The notes under the pieces: model-generated
Seen by the model: only the letters and a program-made list of their open reading frames with translations
Told to the model about the DNA's origin: nothing
Databases searched by the model: none
Translations under genes and position numbers: made by a program
Assembly (NCBI GenBank): GCA_002292945.1
Contig: DBCG01000110.1
Span: 1-14,328 of the forward strand
From: Proteobacteria bacterium UBA964
GTDB taxonomy: Bacteria > Pseudomonadota > Gammaproteobacteria > Steroidobacterales > Steroidobacteraceae
Direction of reading: 5' to 3'
Length of the DNA: 14,328 bases
Part shown: positions 5,229-11,975 of the stretch, one piece after another
Layout: every line of letters begins with the position of its first letter
Numbering within the stretch: the first letter of the stretch is position 1

Positions 5229-5495
5229 ATGACCGAAACGACCGACAATTCAACCCAGCGCACCCTCACCGGGCGCGTGGTCAGCAACAAGATGGACAAG
5301 ACCATCGCCGTCGAGGTCCAGCGCCTCGTCAAGCATCCGCGATACGGCAAGTTCATCCGCCGTACCACCAAGCTGCTGGCGCACGATGAATCCAACGAGT
5401 CGCGGACCGGCGACACCGTGACCATCGCCGAGTGCCGCCCGCTTTCGCGACGCAAGAGCTGGCGCCTGGTGTCGGTGCTGGAGCGTGCATCGTGA
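5229..5495 (+). CDS. rpsQ: 30S ribosomal protein S17
   Basis: The 88-residue OB-fold protein shows the S17 core RTLTGRVVSNKMDKTIAVEV and VKHPRYGKFIRRTTK, then the GDTVTIAECRPLSRRKSW motif. It is a primary binder of 16S rRNA, near helix 11. The ATG is three bases after the rpmC stop. Its TGA overlaps the GTG start of rplN as GTGA, so no room remains for the spc promoter that E. coli has between rpsQ and rplN. Confidence 0.97.
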   Translation: MTETTDNSTQRTLTGRVVSNKMDKTIAVEVQRLVKHPRYGKFIRRTTKLLAHDESNESRTGDTVTIAECRPLSRRKSWRLVSVLERAS

Positions 5496-5860
5496 TCCAG
5501 TTGCAGAGCATGCTCGCCGCGGCCGACAACAGCGGTGCCAAGACCCTGATGTGCATCAAGGTGATGGGCGGAACGCGCCGTCGCTACGCCGCCGTCGGCG
5601 ATGTCATCAAGGTCAGCATCAAGGACGCCATCCCGCGTGGCAAGGTCAAGAAGGGCGAGGTGTACGACGCCGTCGTGGTGCGCACGCGCCGCGGCGTGCG
5701 CCGGCCGGACGGCTCGCTCATCAAGTTCGACGGCAACGCTGCGGTGCTGTTGTCGAGCAAGCTCGAACCGATCGGTACGCGCATCTTCGGGCCTGTGACC
5801 CGTGAGCTGCGTACCGCCCAATTCATGAAGATCATCTCGCTGGCACCGGAAGTGCTCTGA
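5492..5860 (+). CDS. rplN: 50S ribosomal protein L14
   Basis: From the GTG at 5492 the product is 122 residues, starting (M)IQLQSMLAAADNSGAK, which aligns with the L14 N-terminus. It ends MKIISLAPEVL, the family C-terminus. L14 lies at the subunit interface, forms bridges with 16S rRNA helix 14, and is the target of the silencing factor RsfS. GGAG (5480-5483) is eight bases upstream. The frame is open further upstream, but that sequence lies inside rpsQ and lacks homology. The GTGA overlap implies translational coupling with rpsQ. Confidence 0.96.
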   Translation: MIQLQSMLAAADNSGAKTLMCIKVMGGTRRRYAAVGDVIKVSIKDAIPRGKVKKGEVYDAVVVRTRRGVRRPDGSLIKFDGNAAVLLSSKLEPIGTRIFGPVTRELRTAQFMKIISLAPEVL

Positions 5861-5868
5861 GGCGCGCC

Positions 5869-6186
5869 ATGAGGAAGATCCGCAAAGGTGACAACGTCAT
5901 CGTCATTTCAGGCCGCGACAAGGGTCGCAAGGGTGCGGTCGTGTCCGTGCTCGACGACGGCAAGCTGATCGTGGAGAACATCAACCGGGTGAAGCGCCAC
6001 ACGCGCGGCAATCCGCAACAGAACAAGGCCGGCGGCATCATCGAGAAGGAAGCCCCGCTGCACGCCTCGAAGGTCGCGCTGTTCAACCCCGCCACGCAGA
6101 AGGCCGACCGTGTCGGCATCAAGGCGCTGGCGGACGGCAAGCGCGTGCGTTTCTTCAAGTCCAACGGAGAAGTCGTCGACGCCTGA
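5869..6186 (+). CDS. rplX: 50S ribosomal protein L24
   Basis: The 105-residue protein starts with a KOW motif (RKIRKGDNVIVISGRDKGRK) and carries NRVKRHTRGNPQQNKAGGI, both typical of L24, an early assembly initiator that binds the 5' region of 23S rRNA. GAGG (5859-5862) overlaps the rplN stop and gives a six-base spacing. The TGA stop forms the triloop of an 11-bp hairpin (6172-6197), described separately as a possible regulatory site. Confidence 0.97.
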   Translation: MRKIRKGDNVIVISGRDKGRKGAVVSVLDDGKLIVENINRVKRHTRGNPQQNKAGGIIEKEAPLHASKVALFNPATQKADRVGIKALADGKRVRFFKSNGEVVDA

Positions 6187-6197
6187 GGCGTCGCGAC
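6172..6197 (+). promoter_or_regulatory. Bulged hairpin around the rplX stop, candidate S8 control site
   Basis: The RNA can pair 6172-6175 (GUCG) with 6194-6197 (CGAC), then, past a bulged U (6176), CGACGCC (6177-6183) with GGCGUCG (6187-6193). The UGA stop of rplX is the loop. That is eleven pairs with a single bulge, fourteen bases before the rplE ATG, which has no clear SD. In E. coli, S8 represses the spc operon by binding a bulged helix at the rplX-rplE junction that mimics its 16S site. The location matches; whether S8 binds this helix is inference. Confidence 0.45.
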
Positions 6198-6211
6198 ACG
6201 GGTACCTGCAC

Positions 6212-6751
6212 ATGGCAAGGCTACAACAGTACTACCGCGACACCGTCGTCCCGCAACTGCGCAAGGACCTCGGCATCACCAACGCGATGGAAGTGCCGAA
6301 GATCACCAAGATCACGGTCAACATGGGCGTCGGCGAGGCGGTCGCAGACAAGAAGGTCGTCGAGGCGGCGGCAGGCGATCTTGCGAAGATCACCGGCCAG
6401 AAGCCCGTGATGTGCCAGTCGCGCAAGTCCATCGCCTCCTTCAAGCTGCGCGAAGGCCTCGCGATCGGCTGCAAGGTGACGCTGCGCGGCCCCCGCATGT
6501 ACGAGTTCCTCGACCGCTTGATCTCGGTCGCGATGCCCCGTATCCGTGACTTCCGCGGTGTCTCGGCCAGGTCCTTCGATGGCCGCGGCAACTACAACAT
6601 GGGCGTCAAGGAACAGATCATCTTCCCGGAGATCCAGTACGACCAGATCGACCAGCTCCGGGGCATGGATATCACCATCACCACCACGGCGAAGGACGAC
6701 AAGGCGGGACGGGCTCTGCTCGAAGCCTTCAGTTTCCCCTTCCGCAAGTAA
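6212..6751 (+). CDS. rplE: 50S ribosomal protein L5
   Basis: The 179-residue length matches E. coli. The sequence includes VPKITKITVNMGVGEAV, the GQKPVMCQSRKSIASFKLREG signature at about 67-87, and RDFRGVSARSFDGRGNYNMGVKEQ. L5 binds 5S rRNA with L18 and contacts P-site tRNA. The ATG at 6212 has no evident Shine-Dalgarno (GGG only at 6200-6202). Translation may depend on coupling to rplX or be sensitive to the hairpin just upstream. The open frame continues upstream into rplX but is not L5-like. Confidence 0.97.
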   Translation: MARLQQYYRDTVVPQLRKDLGITNAMEVPKITKITVNMGVGEAVADKKVVEAAAGDLAKITGQKPVMCQSRKSIASFKLREGLAIGCKVTLRGPRMYEFLDRLISVAMPRIRDFRGVSARSFDGRGNYNMGVKEQIIFPEIQYDQIDQLRGMDITITTTAKDDKAGRALLEAFSFPFRK

Positions 6752-6767
6752 CAGGGCATACAAGAAC

Positions 6768-7073
6768 ATGGCCAAGACCAGCATGGTCGAACGCGAGAAG
6801 CGTCGCACCGCGACCGCGAAGAAGTACGCTGCCAAGCGCGCCGCCCTGAAGACGGCGATCAGCAGCCCGAAGTCCTCGGCGGAAGAACGCGCTGCCGCGG
6901 TCGCGTCGCTGCAGAAGTTGCCGCGTGACGCGAGCCCGAGCCGTGGGCGTCGTCGCTGCGCCATCACCGGCCGGCCGCGCGGCGTATACCGCAAGTTCGG
7001 CCTGGCACGCGTGAAGATCCGCGAGGCCGTGAACCGGGGCGAGCTCCCCGGCGTGTCCAAGGCGAGCTGGTAG
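6768..7073 (+). CDS. rpsN: 30S ribosomal protein S14, zinc-free type
   Basis: The protein has 101 residues and starts MAKTSMVEREKRR. It has the C-terminal core CAITGRPRGVYRKFGLARVKIREAVNRGELPG, read in blocks, ending KASW. It is the long form without CxxC zinc ligands, as in most proteobacteria. S14 sits in the 30S head near the A site. The ATG at 6768 is 16 bases after the rplE stop with only a weak CAGGG SD. The TAG stop overlaps the AGGAG that serves rpsH. Confidence 0.97.
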   Translation: MAKTSMVEREKRRTATAKKYAAKRAALKTAISSPKSSAEERAAAVASLQKLPRDASPSRGRRRCAITGRPRGVYRKFGLARVKIREAVNRGELPGVSKASW

Positions 7074-7086
7074 GAGCGCACGCCAC

Positions 7087-7482
7087 ATGAGCATGACCGA
7101 TCCCATCGCCGACCTGTTGACCCGCATCCGCAACGCGCAGCTCGCTCGCAAGAGCGAGGTGAGCCTCGGTTCGTCGCGTCTGAAGCAGGCGGTCGTCAAG
7201 GTCCTGAAGGACGAGGGCTATGTCGCCGACTTCCGCGTCGCCGCGGACGGGGCCAAGAGCACCCTCACCATCGCCCTCAAGTATTACGAAGGCCGCCCGG
7301 TCATCGACCGCCTCGAGCGTGTGTCGCGGCCCGGTCTGCGCATCTACCGCGGCAAGGACGAACTTCCGAAGGTGCAGAGCGGCATGGGCACCGTGATCGT
7401 CTCGACCCCGAAGGGCGTGATGACCGACAAGCAGGCGCGGGCGATCGGCCAGGGCGGCGAAGTCCTGTGCATCGTGGCCTGA
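7087..7482 (+). CDS. rpsH: 30S ribosomal protein S8
   Basis: The 131-residue protein starts MSMTDPIADLLTRIRNAQ and ends with the STPKGVMTDKQARAIGQGGEVLCIVA region, carrying the S8 signature that binds the bulged 16S helix 21. In E. coli S8 is also the translational repressor of the spc operon. The hairpin at 6172-6197 is a possible target. SD AGGAG (7072-7076) overlaps the rpsN stop and is ten bases from the ATG. The order rpsN-rpsH-rplF is canonical. Confidence 0.97.
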   Translation: MSMTDPIADLLTRIRNAQLARKSEVSLGSSRLKQAVVKVLKDEGYVADFRVAADGAKSTLTIALKYYEGRPVIDRLERVSRPGLRIYRGKDELPKVQSGMGTVIVSTPKGVMTDKQARAIGQGGEVLCIVA

Positions 7483-7504
7483 CGCAGCCGACCGGAGAAC
7501 CAGA

Positions 7505-8029
7505 ATGAGCCGTGTAGCCAAGCAACCCGTTCCGCTGCCCCAGGGCGTGACGGCCACCATCACCGACGAACTCGTCACCGTGAAGGGCGCCAAGGGCAGC
7601 CTGAACGTGGCGCTCACCGGGGGCGTGAAGGTCGTGCAGGCCGAGAAGCAGCTCGAACTGCGATACGACGCCAGCAACCGCATGCAGGCCGGAGCGGTGC
7701 GCGCGCATCTCGCCAACGTCGTGACCGGCGTGAGCAAGGGTTACGAGCGCAAGCTCGAGCTCGTGGGCGTCGGCTACCGTGCGGCGGTGCAGGGCAAGAC
7801 CCTGAACCTCACGCTCGGGTTCTCGCACTCCATCGCGATGGACATGCCTGAGGGGATCACGGTCGAGGCGCCGAGCCAGACCGAGATACTGCTCAAGGGC
7901 AGCGACAAGCAGAGCATCGGCCAGGTGGCCGCAAAGATCCGCGGACTGCGTCCGCCCGAGCCCTACAAGGGCAAGGGCGTGCGTTACGCCGGCGAAAAGA
8001 TCGCGCTCAAGGAAGGCAAGAAGAAGTGA
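7505..8029 (+). CDS. rplF: 50S ribosomal protein L6
   Basis: The 174-residue protein has two tandem L6 folds. The first half contains TVKGAKGSLNVAL. The second contains GVGYRAAVQGKTLNLTLGFSH and ends with the highly conserved GLRPPEPYKGKGVRYAGEK. The tail is lysine-rich (EGKKK). L6 lies near the factor-binding site by the sarcin-ricin loop. GGAG (7494-7497) precedes the ATG by seven bases. Length and motifs match the E. coli protein (177) closely. Confidence 0.97.
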   Translation: MSRVAKQPVPLPQGVTATITDELVTVKGAKGSLNVALTGGVKVVQAEKQLELRYDASNRMQAGAVRAHLANVVTGVSKGYERKLELVGVGYRAAVQGKTLNLTLGFSHSIAMDMPEGITVEAPSQTEILLKGSDKQSIGQVAAKIRGLRPPEPYKGKGVRYAGEKIALKEGKKK

Positions 8030-8056
8030 CCGGCCGGTACGGCTGAGGATCGAACG

Positions 8057-8416
8057 ATGCAGATTTCAAAGAAAGACCGTCGTCAACGACGCGCCGTGCG
8101 CACCCGGGCCCGCATCCGCGAGCTGGGAACACCGCGGCTGACCGTGCACCGCACGCCCCGTCACATCTATGCCCAGGTGTTCGATGCGGGTGGCGCGCAG
8201 GTCCTCGCGACCGCGTCCACCGTGCAGGATGCGGTGATCGAGGGCCTCAAGGGCACCGGCAATGTCGAGGCCGCCAAGGCCGTCGGCCGTGCCATCGCCG
8301 AGCGGGCCAAGGCTGCCGGCATCGACAAAGTGGCGTTCGACCGCGCCGGTTTCATGTACCACGGCCGCATCAAGGCGTTGGCGGAAGCCGCGCGTGAAGC
8401 TGGTCTAGAGTTCTAA
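8057..8416 (+). CDS. rplR: 50S ribosomal protein L18
   Basis: The product is 119 residues. A basic N-terminal tail (MQISKKDRRQRRAVRTRARIR) precedes the core RLTVHRTPRHIYAQVF and the C-terminal VAFDRAGFMYHGRIKALAEAAREAGLEF. L18 binds 5S rRNA and, with L5, forms the 5S particle of the central protuberance. GAGGA (8045-8049) is seven bases before the ATG. A 15-base gap separates it from rpsE. Confidence 0.97.
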   Translation: MQISKKDRRQRRAVRTRARIRELGTPRLTVHRTPRHIYAQVFDAGGAQVLATASTVQDAVIEGLKGTGNVEAAKAVGRAIAERAKAAGIDKVAFDRAGFMYHGRIKALAEAAREAGLEF

Positions 8417-8431
8417 GGTAGGGTATCTCCA

Positions 8432-8938
8432 ATGGCACGACCCGAAAGATCCCAAGCGACCGACGACTTCCTCGAGAAGCTGGTCGCGGTGAACCGCACC
8501 TCGAAGACCGTCAAGGGTGGACGCCAGTTCGGCTTCACCGCCCTGACCGTGGTCGGCGACGGCGCCGGCCGAGTCGGCTTCGGCTTCGGCAAGGCGCGCG
8601 AGGTGCCGGTGGCCATCTCGAAGGCGATGGCAGCGGCCCGCAAGAACATGGTCAACGTCGCGCTGCGCAACGAGACCCTGCACTACTCGGTGAAAGGCAG
8701 CCACGGCGCGACCCGCGTCCTGATGCAGCCGGCATCCGATGGTACGGGTGTCATCGCCGGCGGTGGCATGCGCGCGGTGCTCGAATGCGCCGGCGTACGC
8801 AACGTGCTCGCCAAGAGCTACGGTTCGCGTAATGCCATCAACGTCGTGCGCGCGACCGTCAACGCGCTCGCTGCGGTCCGCTCGCCCGAGGACATCGCCG
8901 CGAAGCGCGGCAAGACCCTCCAAGAGATCATGGGTTGA
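8432..8938 (+). CDS. rpsE: 30S ribosomal protein S5
   Basis: The 168-residue protein has an N-terminal double-stranded RNA-binding fold with KTVKGGRQFGFTALTVVGDG and VGFGFGKAREVPVAISKAM, and a C-terminal domain with GTGVIAGGGMRAVLECAGVRNVLAKSYGS read in blocks. S5 contributes to decoding fidelity and, with S3 and S4, to mRNA unwinding at the entry site. The SD is modest (TAGGG, 8419-8423). The gene is four bases from rpmD. Confidence 0.97.
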   Translation: MARPERSQATDDFLEKLVAVNRTSKTVKGGRQFGFTALTVVGDGAGRVGFGFGKAREVPVAISKAMAAARKNMVNVALRNETLHYSVKGSHGATRVLMQPASDGTGVIAGGGMRAVLECAGVRNVLAKSYGSRNAINVVRATVNALAAVRSPEDIAAKRGKTLQEIMG

Positions 8939-8942
8939 TGCC

Positions 8943-9128
8943 ATGGCTTCCAAGCAGATCAAGATCACTTTGAAGAAGAGCATCCACGGGCAGATCGCCA
9001 ACATCGCCCAGTCGGTGCGTGGGCTCGGCCTGCGCCGCCGCCACCAGACGGTGACCGTGGCCGACACGCCAGAGAACCGCGGCCTCATCCGCACGGCGCG
9101 GCACCTGCTCGCCGTCGCTGAAGCCTGA
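8943..9128 (+). CDS. rpmD: 50S ribosomal protein L30
   Basis: This short protein (61 residues, family range about 58-62) reads MASKQIKITLKKSIHGQ, then the L30 core LGLRRRHQTVTVADTPENRGLI and a short helical C-terminus. The ATG at 8943 lies four bases after the rpsE stop without a strong SD, so it is probably translated by coupling. The larger open frame reaching upstream lies inside rpsE and is not real. Its TGA stop overlaps the AAGGAG serving rplO. Confidence 0.94.
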   Translation: MASKQIKITLKKSIHGQIANIAQSVRGLGLRRRHQTVTVADTPENRGLIRTARHLLAVAEA

Positions 9129-9142
9129 AGGAGTCAACGGAC

Positions 9143-9577
9143 ATGCGCATCAATACCATCAAGCCGGCCCCGGGTTCCAAGCGCCCGCGGCTGCGCGTCG
9201 GACGCGGTGCCTCCGCTGGCCAGGGCAAGACCTGCGGCCGGGGCGTCAAGGGCCAGCGCGCGCGCAAGGGCGGCTACCACAAGGTCGGTTTCGAAGGCGG
9301 TCAGATGCCGCTGCAGCGTCGGATGCCGAAGGTCGGATTCCGCTCGGCGATGAAGGCCACCCGCGCCGAGGTCCGCCTCGATGAACTCGCGAAGGTGAAG
9401 GCCGATGTCATCGACCTCGCCGCGCTCAAGGCCGCCAATGTGGTCCCGATGCACGCCGAAGTCGCGAAGGTCGTCCTCTCGGGGAACATCACCCGGGCGG
9501 TGACCCTCAAGGGCATCGGCGCCACCAAGGGCGCCAAGGCAGCCATCGAGGCCGCCGGCGGCCGGATCGAGGCCTGA
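9143..9577 (+). CDS. rplO: 50S ribosomal protein L15
   Basis: The 144-residue protein has the glycine/arginine-rich N-terminal extension of L15 (RLRVGRGASAGQGKTCGRGVKGQ, read in blocks, then ARKGGYHKVGFEGGQMPLQRR), which penetrates the 23S core, and a globular C-terminal domain. It is a late assembly protein. AAGGAG (9128-9133) precedes the ATG by nine bases. It lies directly before secY, and its stop overlaps the GAGG that serves the secY TTG start. Confidence 0.97.
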   Translation: MRINTIKPAPGSKRPRLRVGRGASAGQGKTCGRGVKGQRARKGGYHKVGFEGGQMPLQRRMPKVGFRSAMKATRAEVRLDELAKVKADVIDLAALKAANVVPMHAEVAKVVLSGNITRAVTLKGIGATKGAKAAIEAAGGRIEA

Positions 9578-9587
9578 GGTCACTTCA

Positions 9588-10949
9588 TTGGCGAACACGG
9601 CAGGCAATGCAGCAGCGACTCTCGCGGACGCCACCCGCTTCGGCGAGGTGCGCACGCGGCTGCTGTTCCTGCTCGGCGCCCTGATCGTCTATCGCATCGG
9701 AACCTTCATCCCGGTGCCGGGCATCGACCCGGCCGAGATGGCGCGGTTCTTCGAAGACAACGCGGGCACCTTGCTCGGCATGGCCAACATGTTCTCGGGC
9801 GGCGCGCTCGAGCGCCTGTCGATCTTCGCGATGGGCGTCATGCCCTACATCTCCGCCTCGATCATCGTGCAGATGGTCTCGATGGTGTATCCGCCCTGGG
9901 AGGAGTACCGCAAGGAAGGCGAGGCCGGCCGGCGCAAGCTCACCCAGATCACGCGCTATGGCACGGTGTTCCTTGCCGTGTTCCAGTCGTTGGGCGCGGC
10001 CACCGCGCTGCAGAACGGCGGCATGGTCAATCAGCCCGGTTGGGCGTTCCTCTTCATCGCCACCATCACCATGACCACCGGAACCATGTTCCTGATGTGG
10101 CTCGGGGAGCAGGTGACCGAGCGTGGCATCGGCAACGGCATCTCCATGCTCATCCTCGCGGGCATCATCGCCGGACTCCCGGGTGCCGTCGGTCGCACCA
10201 TCGAGGCCGTCAACACCGGTGAGATGTCGGGCATACAGGCCATCGTGCTCTTGGTGCTCGTGCTCGGCGTGACCGCGATCGTCGTGTATGTGGAGCGTGC
10301 GCAGCGCCGCATCGCGGTGCACTACGCGAAGCGACAGGTGGGCCGGCGTGTCATGGCCGGGCAGACGAGCCACCTGCCCTTCAAGCTCAACATGGCCGGT
10401 GTCATCCCGGCGATCTTCGCCTCGAGCTTGCTGCTCGTGCCCGCGACCATCGCGCAGTTCTTCGGCACCGGCGAGGGGCCTGTCGCCGAAGCGTTGCAGA
10501 CCTTCGCCGCCACGCTCGGCTACGGGCAGCCGCTGCACCTCGTGCTTTACGGCGCGCTGATCGTGTTCTTCTGCTTCTTCTACACCGCGCTCGTGTTCAA
10601 TGCGCGCGAGACCTCCGACAACCTCAAGAAGTCCGGCGCGTTCATCCCCGGGATCCGTCCTGGCCAGCAGACCGGCGAGTACATCGACAAAGTGCTGACG
10701 CGGCTGACCCTGTGGGGCGCGATCTACGTCGCCGGCGTCTGCTTGCTGCCGGAACTCCTGATCTCGCAGACCCGCCTCGGCGGCGGCGATCTGCTGCTCG
10801 TGTTCGGCGGCACCTCGCTGCTGATCGTGGTGGTCGTCGCCATGGATTTCCTGGCGCAGATGCAAGCCCACCTGATGTCCCACCAGTATCCGGGGCTGCT
10901 GAAGCAGGCCAACCTCATGGGTTATGGCCGTTCTGGCGCTCCGCAGTGA
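9588..10949 (+). CDS. secY: Preprotein translocase channel subunit SecY
   Basis: The 453-residue inner-membrane protein has the expected ten transmembrane segments, the first at about residues 23-40. The plug region follows TM1, and the region around MPYISASIIVQM (85-96) is TM2. The cytosolic C5 loop has GAFIPGIRPGQQT, with R357 at the position essential for SecA-driven export in E. coli. The end reads QANLMGYGR. SecY forms the SecYEG channel. The start is a TTG (9588), eight bases after GAGG (9576-9579). No ATG exists before the conserved region, so TTG is favoured. A rare start could limit SecY relative to the ribosomal proteins. Confidence 0.97.
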   Translation: MANTAGNAAATLADATRFGEVRTRLLFLLGALIVYRIGTFIPVPGIDPAEMARFFEDNAGTLLGMANMFSGGALERLSIFAMGVMPYISASIIVQMVSMVYPPWEEYRKEGEAGRRKLTQITRYGTVFLAVFQSLGAATALQNGGMVNQPGWAFLFIATITMTTGTMFLMWLGEQVTERGIGNGISMLILAGIIAGLPGAVGRTIEAVNTGEMSGIQAIVLLVLVLGVTAIVVYVERAQRRIAVHYAKRQVGRRVMAGQTSHLPFKLNMAGVIPAIFASSLLLVPATIAQFFGTGEGPVAEALQTFAATLGYGQPLHLVLYGALIVFFCFFYTALVFNARETSDNLKKSGAFIPGIRPGQQTGEYIDKVLTRLTLWGAIYVAGVCLLPELLISQTRLGGGDLLLVFGGTSLLIVVVVAMDFLAQMQAHLMSHQYPGLLKQANLMGYGRSGAPQ

Positions 10950-10965
10950 GTGAAAGGTAACCGAA

Positions 10966-11079
10966 ATGAAAGTTCGTCCGTCCGTCAAGAAAATCTGCAA
11001 GGACTGCAAGATCGTGCGGCGCCGTGGCGTCGTCTACGTGATCTGCAAGGAACCGCGGCACAAGCAGCGGCAGGGTTGA
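10966..11079 (+). CDS. rpmJ: 50S ribosomal protein L36, zinc-binding type
   Basis: This 37-codon gene encodes MKVRPSVKKICKDCKIVRRR followed by GVVYVICKEPRHKQRQG. The zinc ligands C11, C14, C27 and H32 are all present, defining the C+ form. L36 fits between 23S rRNA domains near the base of the L7/L12 stalk. AAAGG upstream (10953-10957) gives an eight-base spacing. It sits between secY and rpsM, the standard site. Its TGA stop (11077-11079) lies within the -35 of the alpha operon promoter. Confidence 0.95.
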   Translation: MKVRPSVKKICKDCKIVRRRGVVYVICKEPRHKQRQG

Positions 11080-11103
11080 GAATCAAGGTTTTTCCATTAG
11101 AAT
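11076..11103 (+). promoter_or_regulatory. Predicted sigma70 promoter of the alpha operon
   Basis: TTGAGA (11076-11081, five of six to TTGACA) and TAGAAT (11098-11103, five of six) are 16 bases apart and followed by a GC-rich discriminator (GCCGCGC). The -35 overlaps the rpmJ stop. The -10 and downstream CGCGC match the promoter before rplC. Transcription would start near 11110, giving a leader of only about 28 nt before the rpsM ATG. Confidence 0.7.
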
Positions 11104-11137
11104 GCCGCGCTTTTCGGCGGCTTCGGGGCAAGGAAAC

Positions 11138-11518
11138 ATGGCACGTATCGCCGGCATAAACATCCCGATGAACAAGCATGTGGTCATCGGGCTCACGCAC
11201 ATCTACGGCGTCGGGCGCACCCGCTCGCGCGCGGTCTGCGAGGCGGCGGGGGTCGACCCGACCACCAAGGTCAAGGATCTCACCGAGTCCGAGGTGAACG
11301 CGCTGCGTGCGCAGCTCGCCAAGGGCCTCGTGGAGGGCGATCTGCGTCGTGAGGTGTCGATGAACATCAAGCGGCTCATGGACCTCGGAACCTACCGTGG
11401 CCTACGCCACCGCAAGGGTTTGCCGGTCCGTGGCCAGCGCACGCGCACCAACGCGCGCACGCGAAAGGGTCCGCGCAAGCAGGCGGTCAAGCTCAACGCG
11501 CCCCCGGGCAAGGCATAA
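11138..11518 (+). CDS. rpsM: 30S ribosomal protein S13
   Basis: The 126-residue product starts MARIAGINIPMNKHVVIGLTH, contains the helix-hairpin-helix-like IYGVGRTRSRAVCEAAGVD, and ends in the basic GLRHRKGLPVRGQRTRTNAR tail that contacts P-site tRNA. It is slightly longer than E. coli S13 (118), by a basic C-terminal extension. The ATG at 11138 is chosen by homology. AAGGA (11130-11134) lies only three bases away and GGGG (11125-11128) nine bases away. It is the first gene behind the alpha promoter. Confidence 0.97.
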   Translation: MARIAGINIPMNKHVVIGLTHIYGVGRTRSRAVCEAAGVDPTTKVKDLTESEVNALRAQLAKGLVEGDLRREVSMNIKRLMDLGTYRGLRHRKGLPVRGQRTRTNARTRKGPRKQAVKLNAPPGKA

Positions 11519-11533
11519 GGCAGCAGGCAAGAT

Positions 11534-11941
11534 ATGGCAGACAACAAGCAGCAGGGCGCCGGCGGCGCCAAGAAGCCGAAGAAGGCGCGCAAGAACGTGC
11601 TGGACGGCATCGCGCACGTGCATGCGTCGTTCAACAACACGATCATCACGATCACCGACCGCCAGGGCAACACGCTCTCGTGGGCGACCTCGGGTGGTTG
11701 TGGCTTCCGTGGCTCACGCAAGTCGACACCGTTCGCTGCGCAGGTGGCCGCCGAGAAGGCCGGCAATGCCGCGCAGGAGCACGGGCTGCGCAACGTCGAA
11801 GTCCGGGTCGCAGGGCCTGGCCCGGGTCGCGAGTCGGCGGTGCGTGCGCTCAACAACTGCGGTCTGAAGATCACCAGCATCGCGGACGTCACGCCGATCC
11901 CTCACAACGGCTGTCGGCCGCCCAAGAAGCGCCGCGTCTGA
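11534..11941 (+). CDS. rpsK: 30S ribosomal protein S11
   Basis: The 135-residue protein has a lysine-rich N-terminus (ADNKQQGAGGAKKPKKARK), then NVLDGIAHVHASFNNTIITI, the GFRGSRKSTPFAAQ segment, GPGPGRESAVRAL and the conserved end DVTPIPHNGCRPPKKRRV. S11 lies on the 30S platform and contacts the mRNA SD helix. It is slightly longer than E. coli S11 (129) because of the basic N-terminus. The SD is weak. It is spaced 15 bases from rpsM. Confidence 0.97.
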   Translation: MADNKQQGAGGAKKPKKARKNVLDGIAHVHASFNNTIITITDRQGNTLSWATSGGCGFRGSRKSTPFAAQVAAEKAGNAAQEHGLRNVEVRVAGPGPGRESAVRALNNCGLKITSIADVTPIPHNGCRPPKKRRV

Positions 11942-11975
11942 CGCCGCGAACCGAACCCCTCCAGAGGCATATCGA

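Noticed and set aside
9585..11009. Long minus-strand open frame opposite secY and rpmJ (474 codons), with others opposite rpsD-rpoA and rplP-rplN
   Set aside because: They are antisense to certain genes, His/Arg/Asp-rich and low in complexity, and arise from strong third-position GC bias. No ribosome-binding site or homology is apparent.
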